Assembly: GCF_024436035.1 (NCBI RefSeq)
Contig: NZ_JANFNG010000002.1
Span: 1 to 64,000, forward strand
Length of the DNA stretch: 64,000 nt
DNA from: Streptomyces humicola
GTDB taxonomy: Bacteria > Actinomycetota > Actinomycetes > Streptomycetales > Streptomycetaceae
Reading direction: 5' to 3'
The translations under genes and the position numbers were made by a program. The first letter of the stretch is position 1. Each line of letters starts with the position of its first letter. The notes under the pieces were generated by a model. It was not told the DNA's origin. It saw only the letters and a list, made by a program, of their open reading frames with translations, and searched no databases. This document shows positions 50,253-59,502 of this stretch, piece after piece.

Positions 50253-50455
50253 GACCGGACCGGTGGCGGTCGGGTTGAAGGCGACGCGGAGCGCCCTTGA
50301 GGCGGGCCGTGGAAGCACGGGTAAGCCATCAGGTAGAACTGGGGGTCAGCCGAGATACGACCGGAAGGGATAGCGGGGGCACTGTCACGTTGTTCGGTGC
50401 GTGGGCGTCTGACGGTGCGTGGGGGCGTCGTGGGACCGGGTGCCGGGCCCTGTGC

Positions 50456-51045
50456 TCAGGCCGCGGCGGGTCGGCCGATAGCGCCAGCGACCTGGTCCCA
50501 GATGGTGAAGCGGATGGTCATCTCGAAGCGGTGTTCGGCGGCGGTGCGGAGATGCCGCCGGGTACGGAAGTGGGGTGAGATGCCGCTGAACGCGGACAGG
50601 AAGCGTTGTGCTCCGCCGGTGCTGCGGAAGCCTTTCATCGCACGCTCGCGTTGCCTCGTTGGCTGGTGGCTGTTCTCGGCCCGGTTGTTCAGGCCCTTGT
50701 GGGAGCGGTGCTCCACCGACGGCATGACCTCCCGGTGGGCGGCGCCGTAGGAGCGGAGCTTGTCGGTGACGATCACCGCGGCACCGCACCGTTCTTCTTC
50801 ATCAGATGCCGGAAGGCCCGCCTGGCCGCGGCCTTGTCCCGCCGCCCCTGGACGAGGATGTCCAGCACGTTCCCGTCCTGGTCGACGGCCCGCCACAGGT
50901 ACTTCCGCTCACCATTGATCTTCACGAAGACCTCGTCCAGATGCCACTTGTCGCCGGGCCGGGGACGGCGACGGCGCAGCCCGTCAGCGTACGCCTGCCC
51001 GAACTTGGCGCACCAGCGGCGGACCGTCACAATGGGGCCCGGCAC
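50456..51045 (-). pseudogene. IS6-family transposase, frameshifted and 5'-truncated
   Basis: The upstream frame gives TVRRWCAKFGQAYADGLRRR, KWHLDEVFVKINGERKYLWR and DQDGNVLDILVQGRRDKAAA (HTH end and first two catalytic Asp regions). After a shift near 50780-50790 the other frame gives VIVTDKLRSYGAAHREVMPS, HKGLNNRAENSHQPTRQRER and the C-terminus. The usual N-terminal 50 residues are absent. A smaller relative is at 45326. Confidence 0.72.
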
Positions 51046-51065
51046 GAGACGACCAGGCGCGTGCG

Positions 51066-51290
51066 GTGCCTCGACGTACGCGCGCCCAGCAGTGGGCAGC
51101 GAATCTGGCGGCCGCCCGCCAGTACCAGCAGCGGGAAGGCCACCTGGAGGTCCCCCACCGGCATACCGAAGAAGTCGAGGGGACCGGGTACACGCTCGGG
51201 GTGTTCATCGCCAACAGCCGGGCCCGCAAGGACCGACTGGCGCCGGAACGTGTCGAGGAGCTCTCGGCGCTGGGGATGCGATGGGAGTAA
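51066..51290 (+). pseudogene. Helicase-associated (HA) domain fragment
   Basis: WAANLAAARQYQQREGHLEV, then LGVFIANSRARKDRLAPERV and ELSALGMRWE is one HA-domain repeat, found in tandem at the C-terminus of Streptomyces helicase-like proteins. Only this last repeat and a stop remain. Confidence 0.6.
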
Positions 51291-51529
51291 GGCCCTGGGT
51301 GCAGTGACGTCTGGGGCTGCGCCTCGTGGTTTGCGTTCGGACTGTTCGCAGCCGCCGGGCATGAGCCCAGGAGCAGCTCTGGCCAGGCCAGGGAGCAAGC
51401 CCAGGAACGTCAGCGATCGGCCGAGGAAGCTGCGGGCCGCCGCTGACACAAGAAGGGCCGCGGGTGGCCCGAGCTGCCGGGCATGGCTACATCCCACGCA
51501 GTGCCGGCGCGGGACTCAGCGTCGGTTGC

Positions 51530-52042
51530 TCACTTGGACTCGGCCCACGTCTTGTCGAACCAGTCCAGGAAGGGGACGACCCCGCCGACCTTGGCGATAC
51601 GCTCGTGGATCGCCCTCTGGTCATGTCCGGCGACGAAGTTGCGCCCCGTCGGGGTCTCGGTTCCACACCCGCAGGCGCACACCGTCCGGTCGAAGGGCGC
51701 GTCGAAGTACCGGACCGGGTTCTGACTCTTGCCCACGGGCGCCTTGCCGCCCACGTACTTGTCGTAGACGGGGTGGCCGGGCTTGAGGATCGTGCCGTTG
51801 ATGGTGCGCCGACCGTCGGGGTCGGTGTCGGAGATGCCATCGATCTCAACGGCCAGGACGACGATGCCCACAGCTGTGAACAGGACGAACCGCTCGCTGT
51901 CGGCGCGGATGCCGAGCTTCCAGCGGCCGCGAGCGGCCTCCCAGACCTCCTCGTCGGTCAGTCCAGGTCGCCAGCCGGCGGACGACTGCCCGTACTCGTT
52001 GGCCGGAAACGTACGGTAGGCGCTGAGCGTAATGGTGAGCAT
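51530..52042 (-). CDS. Conserved hypothetical protein with a CxCxCG motif
   Basis: 170 residues from ATG 52042, with GAGGGG upstream. The N-terminal part begins MLTITLSAYRTFPANEYGQ, then EEVWEAARGRWKLGIRADSE and VLAVEIDGISDTD. The C-terminal half carries TVCACGCGTETPTGRNFVAG, a compact Cys-rich motif that could bind metal, then HDQRAIHERIAKVGGVVPFL. It is intact among IS remnants. I do not know a function; similar small proteins occur in other Streptomyces accessory regions. Confidence 0.68.
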   Translation of the reverse strand: MLTITLSAYRTFPANEYGQSSAGWRPGLTDEEVWEAARGRWKLGIRADSERFVLFTAVGIVVLAVEIDGISDTDPDGRRTINGTILKPGHPVYDKYVGGKAPVGKSQNPVRYFDAPFDRTVCACGCGTETPTGRNFVAGHDQRAIHERIAKVGGVVPFLDWFDKTWAESK

Positions 52043-52293
52043 GACTGTCCCCTCCCTCACCTCCAAGATGCCGCATCCAGGGGTCGCGGAAAGAGGCTAT
52101 GACCGTCTATCAGATCAACACAATCCCGGGACTCAAGATACTTTTCATGCCGATCTTCACATCGACTCGATCCCGGGACGAGAAGTATGAATGAATGCGC
52201 TGAAGCCGTGCCCCGCCAGGCTGGTTCTCCTCAGCGCTACACTCCGACGGAACCCGCTGCCCCCCAGCCCACACCCTCATATCCGCACGAAGT

Positions 52294-52512
52294 TCACCCC
52301 GCCGCGCTCTTCTGGGTCGGGCCAACACGCGTCGCAGCATCCACCAACACGCGATGCGCGCCTGCCGGATCGCCGACCAGGCCGGGGGTGAGCGCCGATG
52401 TGATGGGGACGGTATCCCGTACCCGGCCTGCGATCAGGTCGGCGAGGGGACGCCCGGCGGCCTCAGCTTGATCCTTAACCTCGGCCTCGATCGATAGCTG
52501 TCGTATGGTCAC
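52294..52512 (-). CDS. Possible small protein (72 aa)
   Basis: VTIRQLSIEAEVKDQAEAAGR then LADLIAGRVRDTVPITSAL; 72 residues starting at a GTG with a weak ribosome site. The N-terminal half could be a ribbon-helix-helix-like segment. Low confidence that it is translated. Confidence 0.3.
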   Translation of the reverse strand: MTIRQLSIEAEVKDQAEAAGRPLADLIAGRVRDTVPITSALTPGLVGDPAGAHRVLVDAATRVGPTQKSAAG

Positions 52513-52603
52513 TCATTGGGGTGATCCCTGTGTACGAGGGCGGCCTTCCTCGTGATCCTGAACTCTGCGACGAATATAGGAGTTCACAAGGAAGGCCGTG
52601 GTG

Positions 52604-53070
52604 ATGAGTGTGCTGGCGCAGGTCGGCGAACGGGACGTGTTCGCGGAACTGTCACGCTTTCGGACGGCCTTCTACGGGGCTCTGTCCGCGCGAGCAGATG
52701 CGTTCTTCGAGCTGACCGACGCGCTGCTGTGCGCGGACGGCCCGGTGAGGACCCCGGTCGAGTTGTCGCTGATCGCCGAGCACCAGCGCGGCTACGGTTC
52801 GCTGTACGGGGCCTTGAACCGTGGCCGACCCAACACTGACGCCCTACGTGACCTGCTGGTATCGCAGCCTCTGCCGCGCTTCGGCGGGCGGATCGTGCTC
52901 ACCGTGGCTGCGATCGGACGCCGCCTGCTCGCCGGAGCGGCTGTTCTGCCACGTCCACGGCCGGTCCCGCGCGGCCGCGCAGATCATCCCTGGCTGGCCG
53001 TACTCCTTCGTCGCCGCGCTGACGCTGGACCGCACCTCGTGCCCATCCGAGGACGGAGCAGGCCCTGGAA
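52604..53070 (+). pseudogene. IS701-like putative transposase, frameshifted N-terminal fragment
   Basis: ATG 52604 opens MSVLAQVGERDVFAELSRFR, LTDALLCADGPVRTPVELSL and AEHQRGYGSLYGALNRGRPN. After a shift near 52880 another frame gives SPWLRSDAACSPERLFCHVH and IIPGWPYSFVAALTLDRTSC. These blocks follow one another in a common Streptomyces transposase family that precedes its DDE core with DVSPWLRxDA. The rest is missing. Confidence 0.65.
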
Positions 53071-53433
53071 CCATGAGGTTCAGGGCCTGCTTCTCTGGGA
53101 TGCAACAAGGAGAAATGCGCTTCGCTTCCCTGAGCACAACGATTCTCGGCCTTGACTAGTCACGCCGCAACCGCGTCCTGCTCCCACTCCAGGAGACGTC
53201 ACTCGATTGTTCCATCCCTTTCACGGACGGAGCAGACCGGTTCTCGATCTTGTTGCTCGAGTGGCTCCGAAACCCCTGTCGAAAACAGTTCGGGGTCATG
53301 AGCAAGGCGGATGCCGCACTCGAGGAGAGTCCGTTGGCCCGTTGAGGGGGTCGTGCCTGACCGGCACGGAGTAGGGCACCTTCAAAGGAATGAGCTGGAG
53401 TGGTGGGGTGTGTGTCGATCCGCATCAGATTTC
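53071..53433. other. Non-coding region
   Basis: No supported gene; it probably holds transposon ends. Confidence 0.35.
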
Positions 53434-53955
53434 TCAGGGGCGGGGCGGCTCGACGACGACCCGCGCGAAGTACGTCCGCCCGACGGACGCTGCCAACATC
53501 GCAGCGGCGGACTTCGCTGCCACACGCGCAGCACCTTCGGTCGCTTCAATCATGTAGACCCCAGGTCGGCAGCCGCTGGCGAAGCCCGCGAAGTTGAAGC
53601 GGCCGTTGAGGTCGGACGGCACCTCGTGGTTTCCGAATTGCAGTCCGCTACATGCTGCATCAAGGCTTGGGCTTGAAAGGGAGAATTCCTGGGCCGGGGG
53701 GAGGTGACGGCCGAACACGGTGAACGAGACGTGGCCATCGATGCCGGACTCGATCGTATTTTGGGGATCCACGTAGATGAAGCCGGGTGTCCATGGCGGC
53801 GGGCGATGGTCGGCCGCGTCGCGATGATGTGCTGGATCCCTGTCCGGAAGGACGGGACCGTTGTTCGCTGCCGTGGCCGATGCCGGGAGTGTGGCGGCCA
53901 GAGGGGCTACGATCGCTGCAAGGGCGGCTACGAGCACGCCTTTTTTACGCTTCAT
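53434..53955 (-). CDS. Secreted protein of unknown function (173 aa)
   Basis: Starts at ATG 53955 with an excellent AAAGGAGGA site. The signal peptide has MKRKKG, then VLVAALAAIVAPLAATLPAS, with likely cleavage after ASATA near residue 29. The mature part has a Pro/Asp-rich stretch and a domain of about 90 residues with two cysteines (DAACSG, ASGCRPG), a DLNGRFNFAGF core and a terminal RTYFARVVVEPP. This resembles a small beta-sandwich such as an extracellular carboxypeptidase-regulatory-like fold, but I do not recognise a named family. A truncated paralogue lies at 48014. Confidence 0.75.
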   Translation of the reverse strand: MKRKKGVLVAALAAIVAPLAATLPASATAANNGPVLPDRDPAHHRDAADHRPPPWTPGFIYVDPQNTIESGIDGHVSFTVFGRHLPPAQEFSLSSPSLDAACSGLQFGNHEVPSDLNGRFNFAGFASGCRPGVYMIEATEGAARVAAKSAAAMLAASVGRTYFARVVVEPPRP

Positions 53956-54398
53956 ACATCCTCCTTTATCGAAGAAACGTTCGACACGTTCACCGCTGTA
54001 CGCGGCGCATGAGGGGCGACGGACTGCCGTCTTTCGGTTCCAGCAGACGGCCCGGTCGCGGCCAGGCTTGTTGAGCGCCGCTTTCGGGTGATCAGTCCGG
54101 CGCGGCGGCAGGCCAGTCGTAGATTGTCGCCAATAGCCGCAGTGTCCGGCCCGCTTGCCCGCACTCACGTGGATGCCGGTGCTGAATCGAGGAGTGGTTG
54201 ACGATCTTCTGGTCGGCGAATGGCTTCTACGGAGTCGCGGTAGCTCTTCCGCGGAGGATGCAGGTCGCCGCCAGGATCTGTGGCGTTCCGGGGTTCCGTG
54301 GGGGCATTGGACCCACACAACCCCGGAACATCATGCCTTCTCCCACGTCAGCATGCACGTAACACCCTTGTCAGTGAGGCAATGGTCCTCCCTTGATG
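53956..54398. other. Intergenic region
   Basis: 443 bp without a supported gene. It contains the promoter of the secreted-protein gene at 53434-53955. Confidence 0.35.
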
Positions 54399-54692
54399 TC
54401 ACCGCGTTGTCAGCGTCGCCAAGGGATTTTGACGAACTTGATCATTGTCCGCGCCGTTGAGGCCATTGTTTGCCTGCTTGACGGTACATGCAAGCAAATC
54501 GGCGACCTGTCCGAGATCCTTGTTGGTCTGCTGCGGTACGTCGTTGGCGATGTTTCCGTTGGTGTGCGCCGGAAGAGTGTCCGAGCAGGTAATGGTATCC
54601 GCTGCGGCGTTGCCGGCTCCCGCGAGGATTCCCGCTGCGGTCAGCGCCGCTGTTGCGGCGATGTACCCAACCTTCATTTTGGCGTTGAGCAT
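54399..54692 (-). CDS. Small secreted protein (97 aa)
   Basis: From ATG 54692, with GGTGGAAG upstream. The signal peptide MLNAKMKVGYIAATAALTAA is followed by GILAGAGNAAA, with cleavage after AAA near residue 31. The mature part of about 66 residues has two cysteines (TITCSDT and LLACTVK) that may pair, and a polar, Asn-rich sequence (TNGNIANDVPQQTNKDL). It resembles chaplin/rodlin-sized surface peptides in size but lacks a chaplin motif. Confidence 0.65.
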   Translation of the reverse strand: MLNAKMKVGYIAATAALTAAGILAGAGNAAADTITCSDTLPAHTNGNIANDVPQQTNKDLGQVADLLACTVKQANNGLNGADNDQVRQNPLATLTTR

Positions 54693-55159
54693 TGAACTTC
54701 CACCTTTCCCGTTTACTTCCCGGTATGCGAGTTCGGCTGCGCGGATCAGGAGGGATGTCTGATGGTAGATTACGGGCGCACTGCTCAACTGCACACGAAC
54801 ATCGACCAAATAGGTGAATGCTGAAGTTCACTCATGACGGCTATCGAGGGCAAGGCGGCAGCCGACGCGACTCCAGGAATCGGTTCCGCTCGAAGATCAT
54901 CAAATTCGGCAGCCAACTGCCACCACAACTACCAGCGCTCATGCGCCGACGGGGCCAGTTGCTGCCGAGGCGTCCCGGACCGCCCGCTGTGGGCCGCGCA
55001 CCCTCAGCCGCGGTCCCGGGCATGGCACGGCGACCGCCAAGGCTGAGAACGGACGACACCGAGAGCGCGACGTACGCGGGGCCATCGACCGCATCCGCCG
55101 CACCCCACAACCGCCAGGCCTAGCTGATTGAGCCGACGGCGCCGTGCGGCCCTGAACCG
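54693..55159. other. Intergenic region
   Basis: 467 bp without a supported gene; 54760-54840 is relatively AT-rich and probably the promoter of the small secreted protein. Confidence 0.35.
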
Positions 55160-55648
55160 GTGAAGCTCACACAGACGCACCGTAGGACGGTGCGCGCCGC
55201 TGCCGTGGCCATCATCCGCCGCGTGGCGACCGGTGAGAACACCAAGGCCGACCGCATCGCGTTCCTCGTGCGTGACCGCCTCGGTGCCGTCGGCATCGGA
55301 TACCTCCTACTCGTGCTCGCCGAGCAGATCACCGACCACGCTCCGGCCGAGGTGCGCAACGTCTTGAGCAAGGTCTGCCCCGAACTGGCCTTGATTGGTG
55401 AGGAGTTTGACTCCATCGCGCGGCGAGCCCGCAGCTTCGTCCCGCATGCGCCCTGTCGCCGGCCGCCCACCGACAGGGCCGTGATCTCCGCGTACGTCGC
55501 CGACTACCTCAGCGCCGTACAACGCCAGGACATGGGCGCCATGGCACAGGTCATGCGCCGCATCGAGAGCGGGAATGTCGCCGACTGGGCGGTGACGTAC
55601 GAGATCATCCTGGCACTCGCGGCGATGTACTCCCCCGCCTCCACCTGA
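55160..55648 (+). CDS. Hypothetical protein (162 aa)
   Basis: An intact mainly helical protein: TVRAAAVAIIRRVATGENTK, IAFLVRDRLGAVGIGYLLLV, EVRNVLSKVCPELALIGEEF and AVISAYVADYLSAVQRQDMG. No signal peptide. It starts at GTG 55160 with only a weak ribosome site. No known family recognised; it could be a plasmid- or phage-derived accessory protein. Confidence 0.5.
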   Translation: MKLTQTHRRTVRAAAVAIIRRVATGENTKADRIAFLVRDRLGAVGIGYLLLVLAEQITDHAPAEVRNVLSKVCPELALIGEEFDSIARRARSFVPHAPCRRPPTDRAVISAYVADYLSAVQRQDMGAMAQVMRRIESGNVADWAVTYEIILALAAMYSPAST

Positions 55649-55719
55649 GCGCCTCCGACCACCAGGCAAGGCAATGGTGTGCGGCCTATGGATGATCAGC
55701 TGTCGGTGTTGACCGTGAT

Positions 55720-56180
55720 GTTGTGCTCCGACGATGGCGCGGCGCCCCAGGCCCCGCAGCGCCGCGATGGAGGCGATCCCCCACGCGATGTGCCGTACCT
55801 CGCCCGCCGGTCCCTGCTCGAGCAGCTCCGATGGGACGCCGACCGGATCCGCATCCCGCCGTACTGGCCCGGGCAAGTCCAGGAAGCGCTGGAGTGGACC
55901 CGCGAGCACCGCCTTGAGGGCAACATCGCCAAGCGACTCGTTTCGCGATACTCCCCGGGGAAACGCTCAGCGTCGTGGATCAAGGGCAAGCATCTGCAGA
56001 CGGCGGGCGTCACGATCGTCGGCTGGTACCCGGCGGGCTCCGCGCCTCCACGGTGCGGTGCCTGCTCCTCGCCGTCCCCGATGCCGACACGTGGCGGTTC
56101 GTCGGCACCCGCCGACCAGGTAGCGCAAGCGCGGCTCACTACGGCATTGCGCGCCCCAGATGCACTCCCCGGCCCCCACC
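55720..56180 (+). pseudogene. ATP-dependent DNA ligase (LigD-like) C-terminal remnant
   Basis: VPYLARRSLLEQL, then PPYWPGQVQEALEWTREHRL, EGNIAKRLVSRYSPGKRSAS and WIKGKHLQTAGVTIVGWYP follow the adenylation-domain end of actinobacterial ATP-dependent ligases (motif IV/V: EGxxAKRxxSxYxPGxRSxxWxKxK). After a shift the OB-fold start reads STVRCLLLAVPDADTWRFVG. The catalytic lysine domain start is missing. Inactive. Confidence 0.62.
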
Positions 56181-56189
56181 GTCCGGCAC

Positions 56190-56550
56190 CCCACGGGCTG
56201 TCAAAGCGCCGCCCTGCTGCGGGGGAACGGGCGGAGAACCGACCACGCGAGCGGGCCATCGCCGAGGCGACGCAGGCCGACGGGCGGGCGGATCGGGCGG
56301 TGCGGGCCGCCGTGGCCGAGCTGGCGGCGTGCGAGGAGCGGCTGCGCGATGCACAGCAGCGCGCAGCCGAGTCCGCGCAGCAGGTCGAAGAGCTCGCGCT
56401 GCAGCTTGAGGCAGCTCGCCGCGGACAGCAGCGGGCTGGGGACCGTGTCGCACATGCTGAGCGGGACGGTGATGCCGCCGAGCGCCAGCTGTCGAAGCTC
56501 TCCGCAAACCGCCCGCCGCCCCTCGGTGGCCACAGGCCGGCAACACCCCG
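56190..56550 (+). other. Coiled-coil coding fragment
   Basis: In the same frame as the ligase remnant follows a long heptad-like sequence: RERAIAEATQADGRADRAVR, AELAACEERLRDAQQRAAES, QVEELALQLEAARRGQQRAG. It has no start codon of its own with a ribosome site, so it is probably the tail of another broken gene. Confidence 0.4.
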
Positions 56551-56670
56551 ACGCCCAGCCGCCTCCGCCTTTCCCTCGCCTGCGGGAGAGCAGTACGCCA
56601 CAACGAGTGGAATATGCCATACGAATAGCCGCAAGGTCGTATCGAAACGGCCGCCTCACGGTAGATCAGA

Positions 56671-56699
56671 ATCCCCGAGACGTGTCAGGACCTGGGGAT
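56671..56699. promoter_or_regulatory. Hairpin in the leader of the intact chaplin gene
   Basis: ATCCCC pairs with GGGGAT across a 17-bp loop, ahead of ctgatcagcat and the chaplin ATG. It matches the position of 46884-46918 at the other chaplin locus. Upstream, both loci also share a stretch with acgaatag..cgcaggg/cgcaagg and cgaaacg.ccgcc. Confidence 0.45.
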
Positions 56700-56736
56700 G
56701 CTGATCAGCATTCGCCTTACATGATGGAGTTCACAG

Positions 56737-56976
56737 ATGTCCCGTATTGCCAAGGCGGTCGCCTTCGTCACCACCACAGGTGCGGTCGTCATCGCCGCCG
56801 CGGGTTCCGCCGCCGCCGACACCGGTACATGGGGAGCCGCGGTCTACTCGCCCGGCGTGTTGTCGGGAAATCTCTTCCAGCATCCGATCGACATGCCGAT
56901 CAACATCTGCGGTAACAGCTTCAATACGGTTGGCCTGCTCAACCGAGCCTTCGGCAAGGTCTGCCTCAACCGCTAA
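56737..56976 (+). CDS. Short chaplin
   Basis: 79 residues: signal peptide MSRIAKAVAFVTTTGAVVIA with cleavage near AAAD, then one chaplin domain with SPGVLSGNLFQHPIDMPINI, CGNSFNTVGLLNRAF and a second Cys in GKVCLNR. Short chaplins are exported, form amyloid fibrils and coat aerial hyphae and spores. The two cysteines should form the usual disulphide. ATG 56737 is preceded by GGAG. It is the intact partner of the frameshifted copy at 46956, with shared leader and terminator hairpins. Confidence 0.88.
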   Translation: MSRIAKAVAFVTTTGAVVIAAAGSAAADTGTWGAAVYSPGVLSGNLFQHPIDMPINICGNSFNTVGLLNRAFGKVCLNR

Positions 56977-57026
56977 CAACAACGGCCGGGCCGAGGGCGC
57001 CTTCTTCTCCGCCCCCGCGCTCGCCC

Positions 57027-57061
57027 GGAGGACTGCGGACAACCGCGACGTGGAGTCCTCC
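57027..57061 (+). terminator. Hairpin downstream of the intact chaplin gene
   Basis: GGAGGACT/AGTCCTCC with inner GCGG/CCGC, 35 bp. It is the same structure and spacing as at 47232-47266. Confidence 0.6.
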
Positions 57062-57589
57062 GACCGCTGTGCCCTGTCGCCCGAGCGGCGGGGCGCAGCG
57101 CTGATTACGGTGGAGGCCATTCCATACAAGCAGGCCGCAACAGGTTCCAAGCCCGTCGAGCCACAGCGCGGCGACCCCACCACCAACCGGGCCTCGAACG
57201 TCCGTCCCGCCTGAGGCTGACACGCAGTGGCCTGGGCGGACGGCCTACGAGACTTGAGCCCCCGGTCCGGGTCCCGCGTCGGGCAAGTCCAGCGGCCAAT
57301 CGGCCGGAGACGCGGGCAGGCAGCATGAAGCCCCGCCCACACGGCAGCCGCAACGGCGTATGGACGGTGCCGTTGAAGTCAACGCCGTGACTATGTTGAT
57401 GATCTTCCTAAGTGCTGACGGCGGGTCTGGATGGTGGGCCTTCGCGTGTCGCTGCGACTGCGCCTGGGTTCCACGGCACGCGGAGGTGGTGCGGGTACTT
57501 CTTCCTGCGCCTTGTCGGGGATGTTGGGTCGGCCATCAGGTGACGGCCGGCAGGGCGGCCAGCCGCCTCCCCACTGTCTGGGTAATCTG
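57062..57589. other. Non-coding region
   Basis: No supported gene between the chaplin terminator and an IS1380 remnant. Confidence 0.35.
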
Positions 57590-57823
57590 CCCTCCAGCTC
57601 ATGGGAGGTCAACCGCGGATGGGTGCTCGCCGCGAACCTTGCTGCCGATCTCGACGCGTGGCTGCGGCTGCTGGCCTTGCATGACATCGACGGCCTAGCC
57701 GGCGCCGAGCCGGACACCATGCGCTTCCGCCTCTACCACCTGCCCGCCCGCCTCGCCAATCACGCCCGCCGTCGCTGGCTGCGGATCGAGTCGACCTCAC
57801 CCTTGCACCATCCACCCGGATGA
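57590..57823 (+). pseudogene. IS1380-family transposase, C-terminal fragment
   Basis: SSWEVNRGWVLAANLAADLD, then AWLRLLALHDIDGLAGAEPD and YHLPARLANHARRRWLRIES is the end of IS1380 transposases. The DDE core is missing upstream. Confidence 0.7.
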
Positions 57824-58589
57824 GGATCTTCGCGGCCGACGAGCCCGGGATCTGTGCGAGCGCGTCGGTAAGCACGCGGATGTGGCCATCCACCCTGTTC
57901 GCTCCGCGGGAGGGTTGGCTGTGACCTCACAGCCCAGTTCGCGCAGTGTGGCGAGGTGATGGGCCGCCAGGCGTTCGGGTGAGTAGAGCTGAGTGAAGTA
58001 GGCGCCACCGAGGTCGCGGTAGGGCTGGCGGCTGTCGAGCATGTGGGAGATCGAGACGATGATGGAGTGCTGAACGGCCTTGATCGACTTCGCGTGACCG
58101 CGGCGCGGCTTGAGCCGCATGTACTGGGCGTGCAGGTATGTGTCCTTGGAGCGGATCGCGGCCATGGCGCATGCGTGCAGGCAGGCTCCCAGCCATTTCG
58201 GGCCCTTGCGGGAACGGCCGGCGCGGGACTTGCCGGCCGACTCCCAGTTGCCGGGGCAGACTCCGGCCCGCGAGGCGAACGCTTTGGCCGAGCCGAAGCG
58301 GCTCATGTCCGTCCCGATTTTCACCGGCCAGCATCTGCGCGCTGCGCAGACCGATCCCGGGGATCGTGACCAGCAGCTCGATCGGGGCCAGGTGCGTCGC
58401 CAGTGCTTGGCCGATCTGCTCGCTGAGGCTGACGATCACCTCGTCCAGGTACTCCAGCTTCGCTGGGGTCTCGGCGACCAGCACCGCGTGTACGTGGCCG
58501 AAACGTCCGTCCAGCGCCTTGCGCAGCAGCGGGATCTTGGAGCGAAGCTTGCCCTTGGCCAGGTCGGACAGAGCCTGGTCGTGCGCCAA
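57797..58589 (-). pseudogene. IS110-family transposase, frameshifted
   Basis: The first frame (58589 to about 58330) gives FGHVHAVLVAETPAKLEYLD and LAPIELLVTIPGIGLRSAQM. After a shift the second frame gives MSRFGSAKAFASRAGVCPGN, SRKGPKWLGACLHACAMAAI and YMRLKPRRGHAKSIKAVQHS. This is the central and C-terminal part of an IS110 transposase. The N-terminal domain is absent. Confidence 0.68.
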
Positions 58590-59001
58590 CTCTCGCTCTG
58601 GACAGAATCCGTGATCACCGCAGCGAAGAGAGATCTGGGGCCACGAGAAGGGACGCCAGAGGAACCCGCCCCTATGCGAAGCCTGGGGAACTTCCCAAGG
58701 ACCCTCGTTCCATCCGGGGGGAGGCCTGTGAAGGCGGCGCGGGTGATGCCGTGGCTGGTTTGGAAGCGGCGGACGATGTCGCGCATCCGCTGCAGGTCGC
58801 CTCGGGAGCCGGTTGCGTCCGAAATTTTTTGCACGCCCCCGCGCATTAACGACAATAGCATTAACCCCTACTCGCGACCTGACAACCCATCAACTTTGAA
58901 ACAACCCATTGCCTTTCGGTGGCGGCCGATTTTACTTTTAAATCAACGAGCCCCGGTCTGGGGAACCGTTCAGGCGATCCAGCACTCTGAAAGGGAATGT
59001 C
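58590..59001. other. Decayed region and promoter of the IPT/TIG gene
   Basis: No supported gene. 58830-58960 is AT-rich for this genome and probably contains the promoter of the IPT/TIG gene, which is also preceded by GAAAGGGAATGTC. Confidence 0.4.
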
Positions 59002-59502
59002 ATGGCGCCTATCCTTCTCGCGGATGTACCCGCACAGGGCCCAACCACTGGGGGCAACACCGTCACGCTCATCGGCTTTGGGCTTTCCGGTGCCACGTCG
59101 GTCCTCTTCGGCACTACACCGGCCACCACTTTCACCGTACAATTCGACGGTGCCATTCTGGCAACTGTCCCGGCAGGCACGGGCAGCGTCCCGGTGACGG
59201 TGACCACATCTTCGGGTGTGAGCAACTCGCTCACCTACACCTACCAGGCCCCATCGGCACCCGTCATCTTCGCCCTGGTGCCGCCGATTGGATTGGCATT
59301 GGGCGGCATTCCGGTGCTGATCGCCGGCAATCACCTGTCCGCTGCCACGTCAGTCCTCTTCGGCAGTAAGCCAGCGACCAGTTTCACCGTCCTCGGCGAT
59401 GGTGCCATCCTGGCGACATCTCCGCCCGGAACGGGCACAGTCGAGGTCACCGTGGTCGCCCCCGCGGGCACCAGCAACGCCGCCGCTTTCACCTACCTCT
59501 AG
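59002..59502 (+). CDS. IPT/TIG-domain protein without signal peptide
   Basis: 166 residues made of two IPT/TIG (Ig-like, plexin/transcription-factor type) repeats: GPTTGGNTVTLIGFGLSGAT, SVLFGTTPATTF in repeat 1 (about 1-80) and GLALGGIPVLIAGNHLSAAT, SVLFGSKPATSF in repeat 2 (about 87-166). AAAGGGAA lies upstream of ATG 59002. No signal peptide or membrane segment is visible, although most IPT/TIG proteins are extracellular. Similar two-repeat proteins occur in Streptomyces; function unknown. Confidence 0.8.
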   Translation: MAPILLADVPAQGPTTGGNTVTLIGFGLSGATSVLFGTTPATTFTVQFDGAILATVPAGTGSVPVTVTTSSGVSNSLTYTYQAPSAPVIFALVPPIGLALGGIPVLIAGNHLSAATSVLFGSKPATSFTVLGDGAILATSPPGTGTVEVTVVAPAGTSNAAAFTYL

